DNA from: Apoda limacodes
Taxonomy: Eukaryota; Arthropoda; Insecta; Lepidoptera; Limacodidae
Assembly: GCA_946406115.1 (NCBI GenBank)
Contig: OX291551.1
Span: 930,001 to 994,000, forward strand
Length of the DNA: 64,000 nucleotides
Direction of reading: 5' to 3'
Shown here: positions 44,039 to 54,260 of the stretch, one piece after another
Position numbering within the stretch: the stretch's first letter is position 1
Layout of the letters: every line of letters begins with the position of its first letter
The notes under the pieces: model-generated
What the model was told of the DNA's origin: nothing
The model's database searches: none
What the model saw: only the letters and a program-made list of their open reading frames with translations
Position numbers and translations under genes: made by a program

Positions 44039-44938
44039 GTGATTGAAAACCTAGCACGTTTGGAAAACTCTTTGACTGACATCTTATTCACAAATGATAT
44101 TGTTTACAAAGTACTTAGAGAACTTGATAGTGGATCAGCTCCTAGTCCTGATAATATTCCTAGCTGTATTTTGAAAAAAGACCCTACCATATTTGTATAT
44201 ATATCATGTGAACTCATGAAACTATCCTTTGAAACAGCCAAACTACCTCAAGATTGGAAGCATGCAGTAGTGACACCAGTGTATAAGAGTGGTGACAGGG
44301 CAGATCCATCTAAATACAGACCTATTAGCCTAACAAGCATTATTTGTAAATGCATGGAGAGGATAATACTAGATCAACTAAAATTGTTCCTCAATATAGA
44401 AAATTTTATATCGATTCATCAACATGGCTTTGTAAAAATGCGATCAACAGTTACAAATCTCATATCCTCTGTTTATGCCTGGACCACGGAGCTGAACCAT
44501 AAAAATCCAGTTGATGTTATTTATCTTGATTTTGAACGGGCTTTTGACAAAGTACATCACCAGCGATTATTATTAAAGCTAGAGCATTTCGGCATCAGGG
44601 GCAAACTTTTGAACTGGATTAAGGAATACCTTACACAACGCACATTCCAAGTACGAGTTGGAGAAACGTTATCACGGACAAGAGAAGTTCTCAGTGGAGT
44701 CCTACAGGGAAGTGTGCTTGCTCCGACGTTATTTAGCATTTTTGTCACTGATTTGATTGCTTTGCTAAAATCTTCAGCCAACTTCTTTGCAGACGATGGT
44801 AAATTTTTTGGTAACCCACTGGTACAATCAGGACAATTACAGAATGACATTGATCATTTACATGAATGGTCTCAACAGTGGATAATTAAACTCGATGCAA
44901 ATAAGTGTACAGTTCTGCACCGGTATCTGCTGTAAACT
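44039..44938 (+). pseudogene. family B ORF2: reverse transcriptase
   Basis: 298 codons open. RT motifs in order: LDSGSAPSPDNIPSCILK, LPQDWKHAVVTPVYKSGDRA, YRPISLTSIICKCMERIIL, HGFVKMRSTVTNLI, YLDFERAFDKVHHQRLL, SGVLQGSVLAPTLFSIFVTD and the catalytic FADD at 44786-44797 with DDGKFF following. The APTLF context and FADDGK are CR1/L2-like. Active-site aspartates intact. A deletion near 44915-44925 joins to the next frame (44905-45330). Longest contiguous coding piece in the window. Confidence 0.92.
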
Positions 44939-45575
44939 CACAGAAAGATTTGGGGATATTAATTACTAGTAATTTAAAATGGGCAGATCATATAAGTGCA
45001 CTAGTGAAAAAAGCTAAGTCTTTCCTTTATGTGATACAGATATCCTTTCAGTTCATCAACATAGCAACTTTTGTAAAACTATACAAGACATACGTAAGAC
45101 CTTTGCTTGAGTATGCGTTTCAGGTATGGAGTCCATATTTTGTAAAGGACATCACTCTTTCAGAAAGTGTTCAAAGGAAGGCTACTAAAATACCATTTGA
45201 ACTAAAAAGAAAATCATATGAGGAGAGGCTTAAAATACTAAAGCTGCCAACTTTACAAGATCGGCGTATGAGGGGTGATATAATCGAGACATATAAAATC
45301 CTGACATGCCATTACAACCTAGGTACCTAACATACGTGACATGTTTGTCTTGAAGGATGCAAACTCTCATGGACACTCAAGAAGACACCATCTTACTATC
45401 ACGCGCTTCAGATCAGAAACCAATATTGCACACCACTTTCTGAGTAATCGTGTTGTGGAAACTTGGAACAGATTGCCGGCCAGTGTAGTTTCAGCCGATT
45501 CAGTCAACGCTTTTAAAAATGGACTAGACAAATGGTTTAAAGACTTTAAGTGTGTGGACTTACAAGAATGACATA
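44905..45575 (+). pseudogene. family B ORF2: C-terminal domain
   Basis: Two frames, 44905-45330 and 45341-45571, break at AACCTAGGTACCTAA (45315). Motifs: NSQKDLGILITSNLKWADHI, KLYKTYVRPLLEYAFQVWSP, RRMRGDIIETYKIL, then VVETWNRLPASVVSADSVNA and FKNGLDKWF, the ordinary LINE C-terminus. Stop at 45569-45571. Confidence 0.9.
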
Positions 45576-45689
45576 TTAAGTGAATTATATTTTAGTGAAA
45601 AGGACTAACACATTTCCATCACCTTAGATAGACACACTAGCATCTCATGCTGCTTGTCTTTAATTTTAATAATAATAATAATAATCATT
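45576..45689 (+). repeat. family B 3' UTR and (AAT)n tail
   Basis: Short UTR, then (AATAAT)n at 45668-45684 marks the 3' end of the CR1-like element. Confidence 0.8.
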
Positions 45690-46325
45690 TTATGGACAAG
45701 GTGAATGAAGTTGGCGTCTAAAAAACTTGGTGTACTCAACAAAGCGAATAAGAACTTTACGTAGGCGCAAAAGTTGCTGCTTTACAAGTCGCAAGTTCGG
45801 CCCCATATGGAGTACTGCTGCCATCTCTGGGCGGGTGCAGCCGGATACCAGCGTGGCCTATTTGACTCCGTTTAATGACGGGCTGTGAGAATTGCCGACG
45901 ATCCCAAACTCACTTGCTGTATCGAGCCCTTAAGCTTGAGGAGAGACTTTGCCTTCCTGTGTGTGCTCTACCGCTGTTGTTGTTCTGAGAAATTGTTCGA
46001 AATGATGCCCACGGCTACTTTTTACCATTGCACCGCTCGCCATCGGCAAGAATTACACTCTCACACCTTAAAACCGAAATAGACACGAACAGTGCGGTTT
46101 CAGAGAAACTTCCTCACGCGAACGCTCGGGTTGTGGAATAAGCTCACTACCAACGTTTTCTCTAACGACTGCAGTATGGTGTTCTTCAAAAAATAAGTTA
46201 TTAGATTTTTGAAAGGCCGGCAACGCGCGAATGTTACCCCTGGTGTTGCAAGCGTCCATAGGCTACGGTGCGGTACGCTTACAATTAGGCGGGCCGTAAG
46301 CTTGTTTGCCACCTTACTGATGTGT
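45690..46325 (+). pseudogene. family A 3' part downstream of the nested element
   Basis: Resumes with GACAAGGTGAATGAAGTTGG and KKLGVLNKA, then SQVRPHMEYCCHLWAGA, CIEPLSLRRDFAFLCVLYR and MMPTATFYHCTARHRQ, ending in GTAAGCTTGTTTGCCACCTT (about 46297-46316). No poly(A). About 150-170 bp of family A between here and 42304 are missing. Confidence 0.88.
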
Positions 46326-46740
46326 TACGATTTTGAATACGCACCGCAACTCACAGCTCCCAAAGCACCTAGTGCGCGTCATATAAGTTTGGAGGTATTG
46401 GAATGAGGAAAGATAATTCTATCGTATATTGTTTTTTACTTCTCGTGCTCGAAAAGTGTGTCATTATGGCACAACGAAAGCGAAGTTAAATGCGTCATTA
46501 GTCCCTAGGAGCTTCAGTATATTTTTTTTGATTTATCCTTACAGAAATACCAAGGTCTGAGCTATACAGCCACATCTTTCATATACTATTTTGCTAGTTT
46601 ATTCTAGACATTTTCAACATTATTTTCTATAGTCTATGTCTAATTTAAAAAAATTGGTTAACATTTAATTCCGAAATCGGAGAATATACGAGTAAGTCGG
46701 GTTCTAGTACATTTCAGAAAACATTCAATCTGTGGGCAAG
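46326..46740. other. no gene seen
   Basis: AT-rich, nothing named. Confidence 0.4.
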
Positions 46741-47045
46741 TCTCTGGGTGACGTAAGGGTTGTCTCTGGGTGACGTAAGGGTTAAGTCTCTGGGTGACGT
46801 AAGGGTTAATCTCTAGGTGACGTAAGGGTTAAATCTCTGGTCGACCTAAGGGTTAAGTATCTGGGTGACGTAAGGGTTAAGTCTCTAGGTGACGTAAGGG
46901 TTAAGTCTCTGGGTGACGTAAGGGTTAAGTCTCTGGGTGACGTAAGGGACAAGTCTCTGGGTGACGTCAGGGTTGCCTCTGGGTGACGTGAGGGTTAAGT
47001 CTCTGGGTGACGTAAGGGTCAAGTCTTTGGGTGACGTCAGGGTTA
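46741..47045. repeat. 24-bp minisatellite, 13 copies, bZIP site in nearly every unit
   Basis: Unit TCTCTGGGTGACGTAAGGGT + TAAG, thirteen copies of 22-24 bp. Nine carry TGACGTAA, two TGACGTCA (full CRE palindrome), one TGACGTGA and one is mutated (TCGACCTA). Confidence 0.95.
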
Positions 47046-47082
47046 TTTTTAAAAAACTCAGCATTGCAATGCTATCCTAATA

Positions 47083-47392
47083 CTAATTAATATATTATAT
47101 TTGTGAAAGTCTGTTTGTTTGTTATCCCTTAACGTCGCTACAGAACAACTAATTAGCTGATATTTGGGACAGAGATTATTAAAGGACGGAGATGGACATA
47201 GGCTTCTCTTTTCCCCGGCAAAGTTCCCACAGAAATAATGATATCTAGTAACCAAATTTCACGTGAACTAACTGTAGCTACAGCTATAGCTTGCTATAGC
47301 AAACTTTTACTATATCTTTAATCAAAGACTAGCCGTATAAATCTGCCGATAACCGACTCTAGCGCGGGTGGAGCCGGAGGAGAAGCTTGTTA
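47083..47392 (+). repeat. ACTAATATTATAAATG-type repeat
   Basis: Diverged: starts TAATACTAATTAATATATTA, contains TTTGTGAAAGTCTGTTTG and CATAGGCTTCTCTTTTCCCC, ends GCGCGGGTGGAGCCGGAGG. Confidence 0.6.
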
Positions 47393-47936
47393 CAAAGACT
47401 TTTTTTTCTTAATTAATTTCACAGATATTAATTAGGAACTATATGAAACCTTCTAAAAATAGCTTATGACTAGTTTTATATTTCCAACATTTGGATTTTA
47501 GAAATTCGTTTTCTACGAAGATAAAATTGAGGATATCTAATGGCGGCGCTAGTTAGCTGCTATATGCTCCTTAAAAGCTAATAACACATATTATATAACA
47601 CGAGACGCGTACATAAACATAAACATAGTTTATACACGCTGCTAGATTTTATATATCCCCACGGATCGGATATCTTAATAACTAAAAGGCTGACTAGCTT
47701 CATCGCATCGACATCGCAATCGATTTCCATTCATTCGGAATCGAACTGACTAGTTTTTCTAAAATATTGAACCAGCGCAGCGCATTGGTTTTTTTTTTTA
47801 TAAAAAACATATTTTTTTCCATACTTTATTTGATAACTCTCCTACTTATTCGATGAAGCTATTTCAGGTTGAATTTTTAAGCTGGCTGAATTCAAATCCT
47901 TTATTAATTCATGTAGTCCAATTTTTTTTTAAATAT
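47393..47936. other. no gene seen
   Basis: AT-rich. ACGCTGCTAGATTTTATATA at 47637 recurs at 48441. Confidence 0.4.
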
Positions 47937-49021
47937 TTGAATTCGATGATACAAAGTTCTGTTGGATATTGGGATACTGTTAGGCGCTTAATTCGATGAT
48001 ACAACGTTGTGTTGGATTTTGGGATACTGTTGGGCACTGAATTTTATGATACAAAGTTCTGTTGGATATTGGGATACCGTTGGCCGCTGAAATCGATGAT
48101 ACAAAGGTCTGTTGGATATTGGGATACTGTGTCACGTATCCGAGCCTTTTTTTATTAATAATCTTTTAGTCTTGAAAACTTATTTTTCGGTAACGAATAG
48201 TCGCTACCTTTCGTAGATGCAGCACTACTTGCGTATTAGGATCCTCAAGGGTCGCTAATGCTATCATATAAAACATAAATGCACCTCTTCGCTACCATAT
48301 TTAGTAGTGAACGCGATCGGGACATGTACTAGATTCACACACACAGGCAAACACACAACACCCACGCCACCATTCTATACTTATAAAACCGTTTTAGTCG
48401 GGGCGCGCCACATTGCAATTTAGTCGTTCGTGGCAGGCCCACGCTGCTAGATTTTATATATTTTTTTTCAAGAAGTAAAGAAGTCTCACAATTTATTAAA
48501 GATTTTTTTTTTGGGTTCCAGGTTACCAGATACACCTACCGGGCGTAGATCCAGTTATCCAGTTTACCAGATCTACCTAAGGACAAATCGCAGAACAGGA
48601 CAGATTCCATCCAGACTTTATCAAAATAAGATATATTTTTTTTTTATATGACAAGAACTTTACTGGCACACGCCGGACTCCGGAGGCAGATACGTACCTT
48701 TATGTCCAAGGAGGTGTGATACTTCTGGTGTTGCAAGCGTCCATAGGCCACGGTGACCGCTTACCATCAGGCGGACCGTGTGCTTGTTTGCGTGAGTATT
48801 AAAAAAAGGACGACTGACTTTACTTTTTTTTATTATCCTAAATTTTGTAATTTATAAATAGTATTTGTGCGCACATATTCTTTAGTAATTTTTATATAAT
48901 TGTAATTTTTTTGTTAGTAATTTGTTACTTATTTATGCCTCCATATTACGTAGCAACTGTTGGGCGCTGAATTGGATAATACAAAGTCCTGTTGGATATT
49001 GGGATACTGTTGGGCGCTGAA
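47937..49021. repeat. 50-bp tandem repeat interrupted by an 825-bp insert
   Basis: Units containing TCTGTTGGATATTGGGATAC repeat about four times at 47937-48130, then the array stops after ACTGT (48126-48130) and resumes at ACTGT (48956-48960) in the same phase to 49021. The interior 48131-48955 begins GTCACGTATCCG, ends TACGTAGCA and has no ORF. Confidence 0.8.
48718..48800 (+). repeat. family A 3' terminal fragment
   Basis: TGTTGCAAGCGTCCATAGGC ... GGACCGTGTGCTTGTTTGC. Only the last ~80 bp of the element; it lies inside the 825-bp insert. Confidence 0.8.
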
Positions 49022-49256
49022 TTTAAATTTTTGACATTGTTTCAAACTTAAAGATGGCCGGTCTAATATGGCGCGCATTGTTTTGCCAAAATTCTTTGAT
49101 AATCCATATGTTATTTATAACTCGTAAGGTTGTTGTTGTACTCATATGTAAATCTTTGTAATAGGTTGAGTTCGTAGATTGAAACTTAAACTTTTTCATA
49201 GATTGGAATATATTATAATAAGATGGAACTCTCTTTAGGAGCTCTAATAGATGAGG

Positions 49257-49597
49257 AGCGGCGCCTCGCAACGTGTTTCATACAAACGGTTTCTGTTCTT
49301 ATTTTTGACATTTACTGATCAAACACTATGAATTTTCTGAACATAATCTCAACCTATGTCTGAAGTTTCCTTTACCTAAAAAATATTTTTTTATAACTTA
49401 AGTCTTATTTGAAACTATTTGTATAAAAAAAACTAGAATCCTGTACAACTTTTAACCTAAATAATTTAATGGAAAACCGGCACACTGCAGACCTGGATGT
49501 TTATTCTCAAAATAATTCCATAGTGGTTGATCAGTAAATGTCAAAAATAAGTCCAGAATTAGTTTGTATGAAGCACGCTGCGTAGCGCCGCTTTTGG
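49257..49597. mobile_element. MITE with long TIRs, copy 2
   Basis: Left AGCGGCGCCTCGCAACGTGT + TTCATACAAACGG; right TTAGTTTGTATGAAGCACGC + TGCGTAGCGCCGCTTTTG. About 341 bp. Diverged from the copy at 38004, sharing the TTCATACAAACG ends and AAAACTAGAATCCTGTA. Confidence 0.75.
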
Positions 49598-50401
49598 GTT
49601 TTCTTTTTGCTCGGCTCGTAAGTGTCGTAGCGTGATGCTAAACGGTCTACCACAAAAAATGGCTATCAAATGCAAAGAGTATTTTTCAAATCCAACCAGT
49701 AATTCCAGAAATTAGCGTTTAAACAAAACAATAAACTCTTTAGCTTCATTATATTAGTATGGATAACTCTTCAAGTGATATACAAAAAAAAAGAAATTCA
49801 ATTCCTCCCAAAATGTCACTGTTACAGAACTACACTCTTTCATTATAATAAATAATCACGTACTTAGGAAATCTCGTTACAGAAACCAATCGTGTCGGGA
49901 GGGGGGGGATGGGAGCGCGGGAGGAGAAGAGGGATGGGAATGCAATAATTAGGCAACGGATTACGGCGAGGTAATTAACTGAAAGCAGGAGGCTGCGAGC
50001 TGAACGTTTAAGTTTAAGGGCAATCAGCGGCGGCGGAGAAGAGAGAAGAGATCAGACGAAGACCGTATTAATTAGTTCGACAGGTGAGCACGAAGACAAT
50101 TTAACAAATGGAGTCGACTGAAGTCATCTGTTATGTTATAGTGCGACACAGAGATAATTCACGTACGTTACTGTTTTCAGAAACCGCAAATATGGTTAAG
50201 AGTGTCCATTTTAATACATCTATATTAAAATAAAAATTAATTCGAATACACTGTACAATTTCTACACTCGTTCTTTTATAGAAATCCATGTTTAACAAAT
50301 AAGATTATTTCGAAACTTTTTTAAACTCTTCTTTGGCACGTCAACACGATGTTTCGGTATTTGGGTAAAACAAAATATGGATCGGAAGTATAAACATTAT
50401 T
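49598..50401. other. unannotated; purine-rich patch with TAATTA cores
   Basis: 49905-50110 is G/A-rich with GGTAATTAACTGAAAGCAGG, AATAATTAGGC and TTAATTAGTTCG. It could be a conserved non-coding element with homeodomain-type cores; single-species reading cannot show conservation. Confidence 0.3.
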
Positions 50402-51032
50402 GCAGCTAAATGAAAAAACTAGGTGTACTCAACAGAGCGAGGCAGTACTTCACGTCGGGGCAGAGGTTGCTGCTTTACAAGTTGCAAGTTCGGCCCCATA
50501 TAGAGTACTGCTGCCATCTCTGGGCAGGTTCTAGGACGGGCTGTGAGAATTGTCGACGATCCCAAACTCACTTGCCGTATCGAACCCTTAAGTCTGAGGA
50601 GAGATTTTGCCTCCCTGTGTGTGTTCTACCACTTGTACAATGGGATGTGTTCTAAGGGATTGTTTGAAATGATGCCCACGGCTACTTTCTACCATCGCAC
50701 CGCTCGCTATCGGCAGGGAATTCATTCTCACACTTTAGAACCGAAATGGTCGCATACTCGCATACAGTGGGGTTTCAGAGAAACTTCCTGCCGCGAACGC
50801 TTAAGTTGTGGAATGAGCTCCCTGCCATGGTTTACAGTATGGACATACAGGACTACAGTATGGAGTTCTTCAAGAAAGAAGTTATTAGATTTCTGAAGGG
50901 TCGGCAACAGGCAAGTGATACCCCTGTTGTTGCAAGCGTCCATAGGCTACGGTGACCGCTTACCTTCAGGCGGACCGTAAGCTTGTTTGCCACCTTAGTG
51001 GTATAAAAAAAAAAAAAAAAAAAAAAAAAACT
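50402..51032 (+). mobile_element. family A, 5'-truncated with poly(A)
   Basis: KKLGVLNRARQYFTSGQRLL at 50410, LQVRPHIEYCCHLWAGS, then a ~45-bp deletion against other copies (AGS directly before the codons for RAVRIVDDPKLTC), and MMPTATFYHRTARYRQGIHS. The 3' terminus TTGTTTGCCACCTTAGTGG is followed by a poly(A) of about 27 (51005-51031), the longest in the window, so this is one of the younger family A insertions. Confidence 0.9.
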
Positions 51033-51464
51033 TACAGCATTTCTATGTGTGCCAATTACCTCTGCTACCAGTAAAACGGCGAAGTTTGGACAGGAAGTCT
51101 AGGACGTTGCAGTCTAGAATGCGGAGTGGGAAGAGATAAATGTATGTGTGTTTACATATATTTGCATTAATTTTGTGTATTCAGGGTTACAGTTACAGTA
51201 TATACAGTTTTTTCCTTAGGCTTTTTTCCGTAGTGACAGTACGTTAAATAGTGTGCATTTGTTGCCGAACTGCCGTGTGTAGGAACTGGGTTACTTCGTG
51301 ATATTTTTTGTCTGTGAGTATGTGTATGCATATAGATATGTGTGCACGTTTGTGTGAAGCGCCCTCTCGCATTTGGAGCCTCTCTGGCGGCCGATCGCGA
51401 TAGTGGACTGCAGTGGGTTATTAATACTATATTTATAATATTATTATCCTAGTACCTATGTAAG

Positions 51465-51512
<48 letters not shown>

Positions 51513-51784
51513 CTAGTAGTAGTAATTTTTGATACACTATTTGTGTTTTATGTATATTTATGAGTGTCTTTATGTATATATTTATATATGTACTAGTTGT
51601 TGCCAACGGCTTTGCATGGTAACGGTGGATTGGTGTAGTATTTTTACCACCACTCCCGAATTATGGTAAGAAAGTTGCGACAGCAAGCTCGAACTGTGGC
51701 TATAGTTGATGCACGTGGAATTCGGTCATTTCTGCATAAACTAGTCTATGTCCTTCCCTGGGACTCAAACTGTCTTGAAATCTG
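51033..51784. other. TA microsatellite and unannotated sequence
   Basis: (TA)n at 51469-51509. A degraded ACTAATATT-type repeat end at 51595-51780 (TACTAGTTGTTGCCAACGGC). No gene. Confidence 0.5.
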
Positions 51785-52480
51785 ACTTAGACTACATAAA
51801 ACAATCGAGTAAACGACATGGATTTATCATAAATACGGATAAAACTCAAGTTATCATAATCGGAGGTCAAATTAATAACAAGAATTAATTTCTCTCATCA
51901 ATACCCAGTACAACTTGATGGTGTTATTGTCCCCTAAAGCGAAAAAGTTAAGAATCTTGGTATTATTATTGACCTTACTCTTTCATGGGCACCTCACCTA
52001 CAAGAATTAAGTCGGAAGTTATACGCAACTGTAAGTTCTTTAAGACGTTTACATATTTTTCTCGCTATAACCACTAAAATTTCTCTTGCGCAGACATTAC
52101 TTAATCCGATTCTCGATTACGCTGACGCCAGCTACTTTCTCACTGAGGACCGATTAAATAAACTTGAGCGTCTACAGAATGTATGTATACGTTTCATATT
52201 TGGACTTCACAAATATTCCTATCCGTATTCGCCAGAATATACATGTTCTTATAGTCTGTACAGCATTTTGTTCAATCCGTCGGCGCCTGCAGAGAAGAGA
52301 TAGACTTTAAAGATCATTTCCAATTTATAGGCAGTTGTAATTCCAACCTTCATCCCTCCACTCAACTCGGTTTAATCACAGCCATCAAACTTTGGAATTC
52401 TCTGCCTTTATTAATTAAAAAAGCCTAATCTTCAATACTTTTAAACGCCTTATAAAATCACATTTTACTGACATTAGCGG
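51785..52480 (+). pseudogene. non-LTR RT thumb/C-terminal region, distinct family
   Basis: HGFIINTDKTQVIIIGG (51815-51870), a frame change, VKNLGIIIDLTLSWAPHLQE and on through LSRKLYATVSSLRRLHIF, LLNPILDYADASYF, LNKLERLQNVCIRFIFGL to about 52240, then a short decayed tail with AIKLWNSLPLLIKKA at 52384-52430. This is the post-YADD half of a LINE RT. No ATG. Differs from families A-E. An AATAAAG-containing 3' flank is at 52816. Confidence 0.85.
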
Positions 52481-53243
52481 ATCACTGTAAGTATCAAAGC
52501 ATATAAAATTATATTTATTTGTATTATAGATATTTATATATGACTTATATGTATTTATTTTATGTATATAGATTATTGATATTATATAGATATGTAGATA
52601 TTATTTAAAAACATATTTAAGTGTAGTTTAAGATATTTCTTTACTCGTAAATATAACATCTTTATTTTGGTTCACCTACCTCTGATTGTTTTTTTATTAT
52701 CCCTAAGGTTGTCTGGTAGAAATTGATTTTATCGCTTTTAACGATAAGACCGCCTAGTTGTATACTTTTGTCTACTTTTATTCTCTTTATGTAAATGAAA
52801 ACATGTTGGTGTTCAATAAAGTATTTATCCATCTATCTAACAAATATCAAAATTTTAATAGACTGAACCTGTTATTAAGACTAATCTATTTCGGCTTCTT
52901 GGTCTCTTGTGTTTTAAATTCTTACTGGAATGCGTCCTTGATGAGGATTCGCTATTATTCCGACAATAAAAATTCCTTCCGAAATTTCGTGCGCTAACAC
53001 TACGCAATCTTCACTTGAAGAAAAAGAAATCAGTTTTACAGCTTCACAAAGAGGTGGCATCACGTGTACTTGCGTGTACTTATAGGGAATGTTGCTAATG
53101 GGCATACATACGGTTATACCATTTGTCGACAAACTAAGTCTTCTCGCTTTGTAATTATTCAAGGCGTATTATAAAAACTATCGCCTAAAATGCCATTGGC
53201 TAAACCTAAGCACGATAACTTCTTAGAAACAAAAAAGTTTTCC
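52481..53243. other. no gene seen
   Basis: AT-rich. Short open frames at 52758-52997 (plus) and 52914-53162 (minus) overlap and have no domain. Confidence 0.4.
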
Positions 53244-53343
53244 CTAAAAGTAACATTATTGTAAACTAAATCTAAACTAAAAGTAACATTATTGTAAACT
53301 AAATCTAAACTAAAAGTAACATTATTGTAAACTAAATCTAAAC
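53244..53343. repeat. 33-bp minisatellite, 3 copies
   Basis: CTAAAAGTAACATTATTGTA + AACTAAATCTAAA three times; open frame on minus is a repeat artefact. Confidence 0.95.
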
Positions 53344-53612
53344 TAACATAACCTTCTGAGAGTAGTTTACCGCTCACACTTTTATTTATTGTAATTTTAT
53401 TGTATCACATTTGTTTCAATAACTGTGGCTGGTCGACTCGACAAGCCACTCATATTTCAAAACGCTTGCGACTAATAACTTTATACTTCTATCTATACTA
53501 CTCCTACCTATATCTATGTTGCTTATGTTTATTGTCACTACGCGAGTTGCACTACAGTTTGAACCATAACGCTCGATGTCGCTACTTATTGAAGGCATGA
53601 AATAACTCTAGC
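53344..53612. other. no gene seen
   Basis: Nothing recognised. Confidence 0.4.
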
Positions 53613-54260
53613 TTATTGTACGTGTGCTAACGCGAGTGATAATTTTGATGACTTTGACTGTTGGGGCCTCTTGTGGGTTTTCCGCGACCACCGGATCCAA
53701 TGGATCCTAGAAATGGTGATGGTGCCTCTACCGCGGGCGCGACGTCCTACTCCTATGCCATGGTTACTCTTAAAATGCATGACTGGTTCTTCGCTACAAG
53801 CTAACGAATTTTCCTTACCTGCGGCTCGAATAGCTTCCGGAAGATAAATGGAATGATCGAGAAAATATGATGGTAGCGCGCTGGAAGTTTTTGACACCGT
53901 CTGCGAATCGTTTGTTTTGGGTAACCTTCTCGTTTAGCGGACAAAATACCTCATATTTATGTTCGTCTTTATCGGCTTGGGTTCAAGTTCACAAATAAGT
54001 CTTCCAATTCTGAGCCGAACTTCTCTATAGACCCATGTCCTTGCCGAACTGTAAACATTTGAGATTTAAGGGCAACGGCTGATTTATCTAAATTAAATGT
54101 GTACGCATATCCTTCAATAGTGACTCCAGAGCTAGATTTAAGCCTAAATTTGGCGCTAGCTGAAAGGCGTGTCTTAAGGACGAACTCTATCAACTGTTTT
54201 TTGGCAGCATCACTAAGCACGGACTTGTATAACTGGATACTGTCTATCAATTGAGTAGTT
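53613..54260 (-). pseudogene. Ty3/gypsy gag remnant
   Basis: Two overlapping minus frames. 53969-54250 (93 codons) has the capsid-like block FVLKTRLSASAKFRLKS ... VRQGHGSIEKFGSELEDLFV found in gypsy-type gag. A frame change near 53985 continues with DEHKYEVFCPLNEKV and RFADGVKNF, and 53613-53897 supplies YLPEAIRAAG, VMHFKSN and an arginine/glycine-rich tail, the nucleic-acid-binding end. No pol follows on the left, and no LTR was identified. It is on the opposite strand from the gypsy pol piece at 5956 and unlikely to be from the same insertion. Confidence 0.8.
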
